Positions 29,985 through 39,409 of a stretch of 64,000 nucleotides of DNA are shown here, piece by piece (position 1 is the stretch's first letter; the number at the start of each line of letters is the position of its first letter). The DNA comes from Bacteroidales bacterium (GTDB lineage: Bacteria; Bacteroidota; Bacteroidia; Bacteroidales; Paludibacteraceae). The notes below the pieces were generated by a model. The model searched no databases, was not told the origin of the DNA, and saw nothing but the letters and a program-made list of their open reading frames with translations. Both the position numbers and the translations under genes were made by a program. The stretch is from the NCBI GenBank assembly GCA_012837935.1, contig DUQG01000008.1, positions 89,395 to 153,394 of the forward strand, in the 5' to 3' direction.

Positions 29985-31556
29985 ATGAAAAAAGGAATGT
30001 TTTTAATATTGTTCGCAGCGATACTGACATCATTGTCTGCAAGCAATAAAACTGCAATTGATTACTATGATTCAGGCGACTTGACAAAAGCAAAAGCGAT
30101 GTTTTTGGCTACACCCAATCCAGATGCGATGGACTATTATTATTTAGGAACCATTTTGCTTAGGGAAAAGAATACGGCTGAAGCAAAGAAAAACTTTGAA
30201 AAAGGACTTCAAGCAGATCCTGCAAACCTTTACAATAACCTAGGTTTAGCGGCTATTCAGATGGCATCTGATCCAAAAGCTGCGGATAAAGCACTGAAAT
30301 CTATTAGTGGAAACAAAGCTTACAAAAAAGATGTAACTATGCAAACTGCTATTGCAGAGGTGTATGCACGTGCAAACAATGATGCTATGTTTCAAGTTTA
30401 TTTAGCGAAAGCTAAAAAAGCAGATAAAAAAAGTGCACTTCCTTACATCTTAGAAGGTAACTTAGCTATGGAGAAAGGAAAAACAAACGATGCAGCAGTA
30501 CAATTTGAAAATGCTCGTTATTTTGACCCGAACTCTAAAGTAGCATTGGTGAAATTGGCACAACTATATGTGAATACAAGAAGACAGATTGCATTTGAAC
30601 TTCTGGATCAAGCTACTACTCTTGACCCTAACTATGAGTATGGTTGGAAAACTCAAGGTGACTTGCGTCGTACTGCAGGCTTCTATCCGGAAGCAAAAGC
30701 GGCTTTCCAAAAATACTTGGGTCTAACTACGCCAACGCCGGAAGATTATCAGATTTATGGTCAAATCTTGTATTTTGCAGAAGATTATGACGAAGCTCTT
30801 GCAGCATTGGAAAAAGCGCCTATAAATACCGTAACAAACCGCTTGAAAATGTACAGCATGTATGATCAAAATAAATACGATGAGGCTCTTCCATTGGCTC
30901 AAAAGCTGATTAGCGAAGCACCAAAAGCTGAACTTATTACTCAAGACTTTATATATACAGCTGAAATGCTAAACAAAGCAAAAGAATTTGACAAAGCCGG
31001 TAAATATTATGAAATGGCTTTTGAAGCGGATACAACGGAAACAAGATTTACTTATTTATCAAAAGCAGCTAATGCTTATGAGAATGCGGGTAGTTATCCA
31101 AAAGCATTCGAGTTATTTCAAAAAGCAGTAGATGAAAATCCGGAACACACATTAGCTGATGTTTACGCATTAGGTGCAGCCTACTATTCTGCAGGTCTCA
31201 AACTGCAAAATAAAGAGTATCTGACAAAAGCAAGTGAAGTATTTGGCCAAGTATTAGAAATGACTCCTGAAAATGTAGATATTATGATGATGCAAGCACG
31301 TGCCAATTCTGCTATGGATCCGGAAACTACCGGAGGACTTGCAAAACCATATTATGAGAAAGTGTTAGCAATTGTACAATTAGACCCGGAAAAATACCAA
31401 AAAGAAATCTTTGAAGTGTATCAATACTTGGGAGTTTACTACTTTAAAACTGACAAATACGATCAGGCACGTGAATACTTTGTAAAAGTGTTGGAAATAG
31501 ACCCGGAAAATGCACTTGCTAAGCAAGTTATTGCAAGTATTGATAGTGTTAGATAA
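29985..31556 (+). CDS. Secreted tetratricopeptide-repeat protein
   Basis: Signal peptide; repeated TPR signatures (e.g. YLGVYYFKTDKYDQAREYFVKVLEIDPENALA). Confidence 0.87.
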   Translation: MKKGMFLILFAAILTSLSASNKTAIDYYDSGDLTKAKAMFLATPNPDAMDYYYLGTILLREKNTAEAKKNFEKGLQADPANLYNNLGLAAIQMASDPKAADKALKSISGNKAYKKDVTMQTAIAEVYARANNDAMFQVYLAKAKKADKKSALPYILEGNLAMEKGKTNDAAVQFENARYFDPNSKVALVKLAQLYVNTRRQIAFELLDQATTLDPNYEYGWKTQGDLRRTAGFYPEAKAAFQKYLGLTTPTPEDYQIYGQILYFAEDYDEALAALEKAPINTVTNRLKMYSMYDQNKYDEALPLAQKLISEAPKAELITQDFIYTAEMLNKAKEFDKAGKYYEMAFEADTTETRFTYLSKAANAYENAGSYPKAFELFQKAVDENPEHTLADVYALGAAYYSAGLKLQNKEYLTKASEVFGQVLEMTPENVDIMMMQARANSAMDPETTGGLAKPYYEKVLAIVQLDPEKYQKEIFEVYQYLGVYYFKTDKYDQAREYFVKVLEIDPENALAKQVIASIDSVR

Positions 31557-31582
31557 TAGTAAATTTAAAATTTATATAATAC

Positions 31583-31616
31583 AAAAAAGGTTGCTCTTTG
31601 GTGGGTAACCTTTTTT
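31583..31616 (+). terminator. Terminator after TPR gene
   Basis: AAAAAAGGTT...AACCTTTTTT. Confidence 0.7.
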
Positions 31617-31633
31617 GCTTGAATAAATTATTG

Positions 31634-31641
31634 TAACTTTG
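31634..31641 (+). promoter_or_regulatory. Candidate -7 box TAACTTTG upstream of M16 peptidase
   Basis: Matches TAnnTTTG; ~24 nt before the proposed start. Confidence 0.45.
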
Positions 31642-31664
31642 CAAGCATTTTTTTAATAAAAGAC

Positions 31665-32894
31665 TTGGAAAATTATACTACTTATACATTGGATAATGGC
31701 TTTCGCATTATTCATCAACATAACGAATCGCCTATTTCGTATTGCGGTGTGATTGTGAATGTGGGGTCGCGGGATGAGAAGCAAGATGAACTTGGCATGG
31801 CTCACTTTATAGAGCATATGCTTTTTAAAGGCACTTGCAAGCGTAAATCGGCTCAGATAATTAATCGTCTGGAAGATGTGGGTGGTGAGTTGAACGCCTA
31901 TACATCTAAGGAAGAAACGGTGGTTTATGCCGGATTCCTGAATGAATATACCGAGCGAGCTATTGAGCTGATTTCTGATTTAATCCAACATTCAACGTTT
32001 CCAAAGTGTGAATTAGAGAAGGAAATACAGGTTGTTCGTGATGAAATTCAATCCTATAACGATAGTCCTGCCGAGCTGATTTACGATGATTTTGAAGAGT
32101 TGCTGTTTTGGCCTAATTCAATGGCGCACAATGTACTTGGCAGCGATGAGACGTTGAATGAGTTTACGCCTGAGAAGGCAAAGAAATTCTATCAGAACTT
32201 TTACCAACCTGAGAATATGGTGTTTTTCTCGCTCGGGAAAACCGATGAGAAGAAAATTGTTAAATGGGTAGGTAAATATTTTGATTTTCAGCAAAATGGT
32301 GGAGTAAAGATTGATAGACCTACGCCTGAACTTCTTGCGCCGGAAAGAAAAACGATGAATAGAGATACTTATCAGGTGCATTGCATGATGGGCGCAAGAG
32401 CTTACGATATTCATCATAAGGAACGAATTACACTTTATTTGCTGAATAATATATTAGGTGGTCCGGGTATGAATAGCTTGCTTAATTTAGCATTGCGTGA
32501 GCGAAATGGACTGGTTTATAATGTGGAATCTACTGTGCAGTCCTTTACGGATTGTGGTTGGTGGGGAGTTTATTTTGGAACAGACCCCGAAAATGCGGAT
32601 AAGTGCGAAAAATTGGTAAAGAGAGAGTTATGCAAGCTTTGTGATAAAAAAATATCCGATGCGAAGCTCAAAAAATATAAATTACAACTACTTGGTCAGC
32701 TGGCATTAGCATCAGAAAATAAGGAGAATGTAGCACTTTCGATGGGAAAAAGTTACTTGCGGTTTGGCAAATTTGATAGTAATGAGCAGGTGCGAAAGAA
32801 GATAGAAGCTGTTACGGCAGAGCAATTGCAAGAAGTAGCAAGGGAGGTTTTTGACATCAATAAATTGACCGTGTTAAAGTACGTAAGAGCATGA
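31665..32894 (+). CDS. M16-family zinc metallopeptidase (insulinase-like)
   Basis: HFIEHMLFKGT (HxxEH) with downstream E in NRLEDVGGELNAYTSKEETV; TTG start. Confidence 0.92.
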   Translation: MENYTTYTLDNGFRIIHQHNESPISYCGVIVNVGSRDEKQDELGMAHFIEHMLFKGTCKRKSAQIINRLEDVGGELNAYTSKEETVVYAGFLNEYTERAIELISDLIQHSTFPKCELEKEIQVVRDEIQSYNDSPAELIYDDFEELLFWPNSMAHNVLGSDETLNEFTPEKAKKFYQNFYQPENMVFFSLGKTDEKKIVKWVGKYFDFQQNGGVKIDRPTPELLAPERKTMNRDTYQVHCMMGARAYDIHHKERITLYLLNNILGGPGMNSLLNLALRERNGLVYNVESTVQSFTDCGWWGVYFGTDPENADKCEKLVKRELCKLCDKKISDAKLKKYKLQLLGQLALASENKENVALSMGKSYLRFGKFDSNEQVRKKIEAVTAEQLQEVAREVFDINKLTVLKYVRA

Positions 32895-33517
32895 CATTAG
32901 AAGATTATATATTGCAGCATATTGACGAGGAACCTGATTACCTAGCAAAGATTAATCGGAAAACTTGGGTACGACAAATAAATCCTCGTATGCTTTCCGG
33001 ACATTTGCAAGGACGAATTTTGAGTATGCTTGCTAAGATGATACAACCTACAAATGTGCTTGAAATCGGTACGTTTACCGGATATTCTGCACTTTGTTTA
33101 GCAGAGGGTTTGACGGAAAACGGAACTGTTGATACGATAGAAATTGATGATGAGTTAGAAGAATTTATACTGGAAAATTTCAGTCTTTCGCCTTTCAAGG
33201 AGCAGATTAATTTGCATATTGGTAATGCTATGACTATCATCCCGACTTTAGACAAAATTTATGATTTGGTCTTTTTGGATGCCGATAAATGTCATTATTC
33301 GGACTATTTGGAGTTAGTTTTACCCAAACTGCGGAAAGGCGGTTTTATCATTGCCGATAATACTATTTGGAACGGGAAAGTGGTGGAGGAGCTAAAACAT
33401 AACGACAAGCAAACAGAAGAGATACTTCATTTTAACGAAAAAGTGAAAGAAGATAAGCGAGTGGAAAAAGTGATTTTGCCTGTGCGAGACGGGTTGACGC
33501 TTATACGGAAAATTTGA
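32891..33517 (+). CDS. O-methyltransferase (caffeoyl-CoA OMT-like class I SAM MTase)
   Basis: VLEIGTFTGYSALCLAEGL, DLVFLDADKCHYSDYLELVLPKLRKGGFIIADNTIWNGKV; overlaps the upstream stop by 4 nt. Confidence 0.92.
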   Translation: MTLEDYILQHIDEEPDYLAKINRKTWVRQINPRMLSGHLQGRILSMLAKMIQPTNVLEIGTFTGYSALCLAEGLTENGTVDTIEIDDELEEFILENFSLSPFKEQINLHIGNAMTIIPTLDKIYDLVFLDADKCHYSDYLELVLPKLRKGGFIIADNTIWNGKVVEELKHNDKQTEEILHFNEKVKEDKRVEKVILPVRDGLTLIRKI

Positions 33518-33583
33518 GTGTTGTTTGATGCCGGGTGTGGGGTACTGGATGTTAGATGTTAGATGTTGTTTGCATTATTAGGG

Positions 33584-33603
33584 AACAGACATTCCTGTCT
33601 GTT
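33584..33603. repeat. Palindrome AACAGACA-TTCC-TGTCTGTT
   Basis: 8-bp perfect arms, 4-nt loop. Confidence 0.6.
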
Positions 33604-33632
33604 AAAGGTCAACAAAAAAATGTATTGATTGG

Positions 33633-33808
33633 ACTCGTCTCGACTTTTAAAACATAGAGAACAATAGTTAAATATATGAACATTTTTTATTGTTTTTCGA
33701 GAATATAGTAAAAAAATCAAAGATTTTTTTCGCTATTGATTCCGAAATTCTGAGAATATGCACGTTTTTTTCTATGTTTGCTATTGTTTTGAAAAAGTCA
33801 AGATGACT
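33633..33808 (+). repeat. Long-hairpin dispersed element, copy B (no apex insert)
   Basis: ~96% identical by eye to 14972-15167 outside the 19-bp insert. Confidence 0.9.
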
Positions 33809-33850
33809 TTATTAGAAACAATTGTAGAAAAAGAAATTAAATAACAAAAT

Positions 33851-34240
33851 ATGTATATTTACGAACTTGAATTCAAAGTGCGCGACTACGAGTTAGACGT
33901 GCAGGGAATAGTGAATAACTCGGTGTATCAAAACTATTTGGAACATACGCGTCATGAGTTTTTACTCTCTAGAAATGTGAGTTTTGCCGACCTTAGCAAA
34001 GAAGGAATTGATGCTGTGGTGGCTCGGATAGAGATTGCCTATAAAAATCCGCTTCGTTCCAAAGATGAGTTTGTTTGCAAGCTGAATGTAAAAAAAGAGG
34101 GGATAAAATACATCTTTAACCAAGCCATTTTCCGAAAAAGCGATAATAAACTTTGTGTGAAAGCAAAGGTTACTACTGTGGTTTTGGTACATGGTGTATT
34201 GACAGCTGATTTTGCGCCGTTTGATGAGTTGGTTGATTAA
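33851..34240 (+). CDS. Acyl-CoA thioesterase, hot-dog fold (4HBT)
   Basis: VRDYELDVQGIVNNSVYQNYLEHTRHEFL. Confidence 0.85.
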   Translation: MYIYELEFKVRDYELDVQGIVNNSVYQNYLEHTRHEFLLSRNVSFADLSKEGIDAVVARIEIAYKNPLRSKDEFVCKLNVKKEGIKYIFNQAIFRKSDNKLCVKAKVTTVVLVHGVLTADFAPFDELVD

Positions 34241-34306
34241 TTGTTACAAAAATCAACATTTTGTACTTGTAGTTTGTTTCTTAGTAAAACCAAAGTTGAA
34301 TAAAAA

Positions 34307-34621
34307 ATGAACGAGTTTTTACAAAAAGAAGAGAAAATTGTACGCATGCTACGTACGGTTTTTGACCCGGAAATTCCGGTAAATATCTACGATTTAGGAT
34401 TGATTTATGGAATTAATCCCCATGATGATGGTGTTGTGGATATTGATATGACTTTGACAGCGCCAAACTGCCCGGCTGTGGACTTTATTGTGGAAGATGT
34501 GATTATGAAGGTGGAGAGTGTTCAGGGTGTAACAAAAGTGAATGTAAATATTGTTTTTGACCCGCCTTGGGATAAAGATATGATGTCCGAAGAGGCGAAA
34601 TTGGAACTTGGGTTTTTATAA
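34307..34621 (+). CDS. MIP18/SufT-like metal-sulfur cluster assembly factor (DUF59)
   Basis: LRTVFDPEIPVNIYDLGLIYGI...DMTLTAPNCPAVDFIVEDV. Confidence 0.9.
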   Translation: MNEFLQKEEKIVRMLRTVFDPEIPVNIYDLGLIYGINPHDDGVVDIDMTLTAPNCPAVDFIVEDVIMKVESVQGVTKVNVNIVFDPPWDKDMMSEEAKLELGFL

Positions 34622-34659
34622 AATTATTGATATTTGGTATTGGTTGCTTAATAGCAAAA

Positions 34660-34740
34660 CATTAAGATTGTTAAGAAGTTCAGAAGCATTAAGACATGCT
34701 TAATGAATACCTTAACTAAATCTTAATGCCTTAATGTTAA
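34660..34740. repeat. Inverted-repeat region built of 'CATTAAG/CTTAATG'
   Basis: CATTAAGATTGTTAAG...AGCATTAAGACATGCTTAATG...CTTAACTAAATCTTAATG; similar phrases at 39290-39325. Confidence 0.55.
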
Positions 34741-34919
34741 AGGAAACACTATCGGAAAATGTACATAAACCCTCAGAAGATAAAAGTTAGCTGCTCAATT
34801 TCTAGGTAAAGAATACCAAATCACAATATAAACAAATACTGACTGCAAATACAACCCAAAGCAAAATGCTGCTTGAAGCGTCAGTTTGCTATTTAATTAA
34901 CAAATACAAACCGTTTTCG

Positions 34920-35660
34920 ATGATTTATTTTATTGCAGATGCACATTTAGGTTCTCGCTTGGTAGAAAATCCACGTGAGCATGAGATGCGTTTGGTGCGT
35001 TGGCTGGATAGAGTGAAAGCCGATGCTGAAGCAATCTATATGCTTGGTGATATGTTTGATTTTTGGTTTGAGTACAAAACAGTTGTACCACGAGGCTATG
35101 TGCGTTTTCTTGGAAAGATGGCTGAGTTGGTGGATAGTGGCATTGAAATTCATTTCTTTACCGGGAATCACGATATTTGGACTTTTGGCTATCTGGAAAA
35201 TGAAGTGGGATTAATCGTACATCGGAAACAGGAAGTTATTGAGATTAAAGGTAAAAAGTTCTTTTTGGCTCATGGTGATGGACTTTTTACGGAAGAAAAA
35301 GGCTTTCAATTTATTCGAAGCATTTTCCACAATCCTACATGTCAAAAGCTTTTTCAATTATTACCACCCCGAATAGGACAAAACTTTGGTTATGCTTGGT
35401 CAAAAAGCAACCGAGAAAAAATTCTGCATTTAGATAATAAGTATGAAGGCGAGGAGAATGAAAGTCTGGTAAAATATGCAAAACAATACTCAGAAAACCA
35501 CGAAGTTGATTACATGGTTTTCGGACATAGGCATATTGAGCTTGATTTAGAGCTTAAAAATAAAACCCGTGTAGTAATTTTAGGCGATTTTATTGATATT
35601 TTCTCTTACGGTGTCTTTGATGGCGAGAATTTTTATCTTGAAATCGACCAAGCCGATTAA
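34920..35660 (+). CDS. lpxH: UDP-2,3-diacylglucosamine diphosphatase
   Basis: MIYFIADAHLG, GDMFDFWFEY, TGNHDIW, HGDG, FGHRHIE metallophosphoesterase motifs. ATG at 34920 preferred over 34866. Confidence 0.88.
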   Translation: MIYFIADAHLGSRLVENPREHEMRLVRWLDRVKADAEAIYMLGDMFDFWFEYKTVVPRGYVRFLGKMAELVDSGIEIHFFTGNHDIWTFGYLENEVGLIVHRKQEVIEIKGKKFFLAHGDGLFTEEKGFQFIRSIFHNPTCQKLFQLLPPRIGQNFGYAWSKSNREKILHLDNKYEGEENESLVKYAKQYSENHEVDYMVFGHRHIELDLELKNKTRVVILGDFIDIFSYGVFDGENFYLEIDQAD

Positions 35661-36544
35661 TAGCGGACTTTTACCAAAATAGGACAATGGTCTGAAATCC
35701 ATCTACCATCGTGGTAACCTTCTATTATCTTATAGTCAAGTACCGAAACATTATTTCGTACAAACACATAATCAATCAGCGACCTATCTTGCTCACTTCG
35801 CTTTCCAAAATCATGGAATGTCCATGAAGGACCTTTTACGCTAGGCACTAGGCTACGACTGTCTTTTAAGTGTAGCGGATTATTCTCATCTGTTAATGCT
35901 TTTATTACATCCGAATTTTGTGTGGCATTAAAGTCGCCCATAACAATGACAGGAAACTTGTTTTTACGTGTGTAAGCGTGAACTTTTTCGAGAATAAGTT
36001 TAACGCTTTCTGCTCTTGCAATTTTTCCTACGTGGTCAAAGTGCGTATTCAGCACAAAAATTATCTTTCCGTTTCGCTGGTCTTTTAGTTTAGCCCAAGT
36101 AGCTATACGTGTACAAGCTGCATCCCAGCCAATAGAACCTGCTTCCATCGGTGCTTCGCTAAGCCAAAAATAGCCGGAACCGACCTCAGCAAAACGTTTT
36201 GTGTTGTAGAAAATCGGTGAATACTCACCCGCTTCTATTCCGTCGTCTCTGCCAACGCCAATCCATTCGTAATTAGGCAGAGCGTTTTGAAAATCAAGAA
36301 CTTGATTGTGAAGAACTTCTTGCATTCCAAGAATATCTACTTGATTATCCAAAACGGTTTGGATTGCTAAATCTTTACGATTTTCCCAACGGTTTTCATC
36401 ATCTCTTGGATTGTCGAAGCGGATATTGAAAGTCATTACATTTGTTGTTGCATCTGCTGTAGTGCGAACAGGTCTGTTGGCGCATTGTACTGAAAATGTT
36501 GCAGCAAAGAGAGCAACAAGGATAAGTGGAATATTTTTCTTCAT
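35657..36544 (-). CDS. Secreted endonuclease/exonuclease/phosphatase-family protein
   Basis: MTFNIRFDNPRDDENRWENRKD, DILGMQEVL, VMGDFNATQNSD, DYVFVRN, SDHCPI. Confidence 0.92.
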   Translation of the reverse strand: MKKNIPLILVALFAATFSVQCANRPVRTTADATTNVMTFNIRFDNPRDDENRWENRKDLAIQTVLDNQVDILGMQEVLHNQVLDFQNALPNYEWIGVGRDDGIEAGEYSPIFYNTKRFAEVGSGYFWLSEAPMEAGSIGWDAACTRIATWAKLKDQRNGKIIFVLNTHFDHVGKIARAESVKLILEKVHAYTRKNKFPVIVMGDFNATQNSDVIKALTDENNPLHLKDSRSLVPSVKGPSWTFHDFGKRSEQDRSLIDYVFVRNNVSVLDYKIIEGYHDGRWISDHCPILVKVRY

Positions 36545-36567
36545 TTTTGTATGAGTGTGTGCTAAAA

Positions 36568-37833
36568 TTAAAATCTACCATTCCAAAGATAGCGTAACCA
36601 TTCTGCCATTTTTCGTTCGGAAGCATTCTCTTGAATGTTCCAAATGCGTTGGTTTTTTATTTTGTCGGGTAGATATTGTTGTTCTACAAAGTTGTTGGGA
36701 TAATTGTGAGCATATTTATAATCTTTGCCGTAATCCATATTTTTCATCAATTTTGTCGGTGCATTCCGTAAGTGCAACGGAACAGGCAAGTTTCCGGTCT
36801 CTTCCACCAACGCCAGTGCATCATCAATTGCACTGTAAGCCGAATTGCTTTTTGGAGATGAAGCCAAGTAAATGGTAGTTTCTGCAAGTATTATCCTACC
36901 TTCGGGCCAACCGATTTTTTGTAAAGCGTCAAAGCAAGCGTTGGCAAGAAGTAGTGCATTGGGATTTGCCAAACCAATATCTTCTGCTGCAGAAATAACC
37001 AATCGGCGTGCTATAAACTTCGGATCTTCGCCACCAGCTACCATTCTGGCAAGCCAATAAACAGCTGCATCCGGGTCGCTACCCCGAATAGATTTGATAA
37101 AAGCAGAAATAATATCATAATGCACTTCCCCGTCTTTGTCGTATGCCATCGGGTTTTGTTGCAGTCGCTCGGTGATGATTTCGTTAGTAATGCGAACCTT
37201 ATCAGAAGCATCGGAATTAACCACCAATTCGATAATGTTCAACAGTTTTCTGGCATCACCGCCGGCATATCTAATCAGCGATTCCTTCTCTTCAATCTTG
37301 ATTTTCCTTTTTTTCAATTCCACGTCCTCGCGGATAACACGCTCGGCAAGTTCTATCAAATCTTCTTCTTCCAAAGGTTTCAAAACATAGACCTGACATC
37401 TGGAAAGCAAGGGTGTAATTACTTCAAAAGATGGATTTTCCGTTGTGGCACCAATAAGGGTAATAGTTCCATTTTCAACAGCACTAAGCAATGAATCCTG
37501 TTGCGATTTGCTGAACCTGTGAATTTCGTCTATAAAAAGAATAGGACTGGCTTGCGAAAAAAATCGACTTTGTTTTGCCTTTTCAATAGCTTCTCGCACG
37601 TCTTTTACGCCGGAAGTAACGGCACTTAGCGTGTAAAACGGACGTTCCAACTGGTTGGCAATGATTCTTGCGAGTGTTGTTTTTCCCACCCCGGGCGGTC
37701 CCCAAAGAATAAATGAGGAAATATTTCCCGAGTCAATCATCAGTCGAAGAATGGAATTTTCCCCGACCAAATGTTTTTGACCCACATATTCATCCAAAGA
37801 TTTAGGACGTGAACGTTCTGCTAATGGTTGCAT
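36568..37833 (-). CDS. rarA: Replication-associated recombination protein A (MgsA/RarA AAA+ ATPase)
   Basis: LDEYVGQKHLVG, WGPPGVGKTTLARIIA, LFIDEIHRFSKSQQD, IGATTENPSFEV. Confidence 0.94.
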   Translation of the reverse strand: MQPLAERSRPKSLDEYVGQKHLVGENSILRLMIDSGNISSFILWGPPGVGKTTLARIIANQLERPFYTLSAVTSGVKDVREAIEKAKQSRFFSQASPILFIDEIHRFSKSQQDSLLSAVENGTITLIGATTENPSFEVITPLLSRCQVYVLKPLEEEDLIELAERVIREDVELKKRKIKIEEKESLIRYAGGDARKLLNIIELVVNSDASDKVRITNEIITERLQQNPMAYDKDGEVHYDIISAFIKSIRGSDPDAAVYWLARMVAGGEDPKFIARRLVISAAEDIGLANPNALLLANACFDALQKIGWPEGRIILAETTIYLASSPKSNSAYSAIDDALALVEETGNLPVPLHLRNAPTKLMKNMDYGKDYKYAHNYPNNFVEQQYLPDKIKNQRIWNIQENASERKMAEWLRYLWNGRF

Positions 37834-37980
37834 AGAGATAATGTTTTTTTATGGGAAAAAGTCCCATTCGTCTAAGATACAAAATTAGCTTTTTTTGACA
37901 AGAATAAAAATATTCATTGGTTAAATAAAATATAATCGTAAAAACTAGCATTAGATTTTACTTTTTATGATTATATTTAG

Positions 37981-37988
37981 TACCTTTG
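37981..37988 (+). promoter_or_regulatory. Candidate -7 box TACCTTTG upstream of kbl
   Basis: TAnnTTTG match 41 nt before the ATG. Confidence 0.5.
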
Positions 37989-38028
37989 TAGGACAAGATA
38001 GAATGTGAAAAACTAAAAATAATATATT

Positions 38029-39216
38029 ATGTATCAAGATTTTAAATCTCACTTACAAGCAGAGTTGGCTTCGATAGAGGAAGCCGGACTTTTCAAAAAC
38101 GAAAGAATAATTATAACACCACAAGGTGCGGCTATTCGAGTATCTGACGGTAAAGAAGTGCTTAATTTCTGTGCTAACAACTACTTAGGACTTTCTAATA
38201 GTCCGGCGTTGAAAGAAGCTGCAAAAAATGCAATCGATTCTCACGGTTACGGAATGTCATCGGTGCGCTTTATTTGTGGTACGCAAGACCTTCACAAACA
38301 ACTGGAAGCAGCTATTGCTAAGTTTTTCGGAACGGAAGACACTATTCTTTACGCAGCATGTTTTGATGCGAATGGTGGCTTATTTGAACCACTTTTGACC
38401 GCCGAAGATGCGATTATTTCAGATTCATTAAATCACGCTTCTATTATTGACGGTGTGCGTCTTTGTAAAGCAGTGCGTTATCGTTATGCCAATGCGGATA
38501 TGGCTGACTTGGAAGAGCAGTTGAAAAAAGCACAGGCACAACGTTTTCGCTTGATTGTAACCGACGGTGTGTTTTCAATGGACGGAAACGTGGCACCGAT
38601 GGATAAAATTTATGAATTGGCGAATAAATATAACGCAATGGTAATGATTGACGAAAGTCACTCAGCCGGAGTAGTTGGCGAGACTGGACGCGGTGTAACC
38701 GAGCTTTTCAATTTGAGAGGAAAATTTGAAATTATTACCGGAACACTTGGAAAAGCTTTTGGTGGTGCAATCGGTGGATTTACAACCGGAAAAAAAGAAA
38801 TCATCGCTATGCTGCGTCAGCGTTCACGTCCTTATCTGTTCTCAAACTCAATTCCACCGATGGTAGCTGCTGCCGGAATTAAAATGTTTGAGATGATTGA
38901 TGAAACGAATGATTTGCAAGATAAACTGCATGAGAATACAAAATACTTTGTAAGCAAAATGATTGCAGCCGGATTTGATATTAAACCGACAGAGTCGGCG
39001 ATTTGTGCAGTCATGCTTTACGATGCAAAACTTTCACAAGATGTGGCTAATAAATTGTTGGATGAAGGTATTTATGTAACAGGTTTCTACTATCCGGTAG
39101 TTCCGAAAGGTGAAGCTCGTATTCGTGTACAGATTTCTGCTGCGCATGAGAAAGAGCATTTGGATAAATGTATCGCTGCATTTACCAAAGTAGGTAAAGA
39201 GTTGGGTGTGATATAA
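38029..39216 (+). CDS. kbl: Glycine C-acetyltransferase (2-amino-3-ketobutyrate CoA ligase)
   Basis: ANNYLGLSN, MIDESHSAGVVGETGRGV, TGTLGKAFGGAIGGFTTG; followed by tdh. Confidence 0.95.
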   Translation: MYQDFKSHLQAELASIEEAGLFKNERIIITPQGAAIRVSDGKEVLNFCANNYLGLSNSPALKEAAKNAIDSHGYGMSSVRFICGTQDLHKQLEAAIAKFFGTEDTILYAACFDANGGLFEPLLTAEDAIISDSLNHASIIDGVRLCKAVRYRYANADMADLEEQLKKAQAQRFRLIVTDGVFSMDGNVAPMDKIYELANKYNAMVMIDESHSAGVVGETGRGVTELFNLRGKFEIITGTLGKAFGGAIGGFTTGKKEIIAMLRQRSRPYLFSNSIPPMVAAAGIKMFEMIDETNDLQDKLHENTKYFVSKMIAAGFDIKPTESAICAVMLYDAKLSQDVANKLLDEGIYVTGFYYPVVPKGEARIRVQISAAHEKEHLDKCIAAFTKVGKELGVI

Positions 39217-39230
39217 TGGAGAGTGGAGAG

Positions 39231-39256
39231 TGTGAGAGTGTGAGAGTGTGAGAGTG
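39231..39256 (+). repeat. Short tandem repeat (TGTGAGAG)3
   Basis: Three perfect octamers preceded by GGAGAGTGGAGAG. Confidence 0.8.
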
Positions 39257-39409
39257 GATAATGAGCATCAGTTTGCTATCAATATAATGAAATCTTAATG
39301 ATGTCTTAACTTCTTAATGTTAAAAAAAACTTGAAGCTCATCCAACCCTTAACATCCGGCATCCAATAGTTTTTAATGTTAGAAAAAGAATAACTAGAAA
39401 CAGAAAATA

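Noticed and set aside
32891-32894. Overlap of M16 peptidase and methyltransferase genes as possible programmed frameshift
   Set aside because: Simple ATGA stop/start overlap typical of translational coupling.
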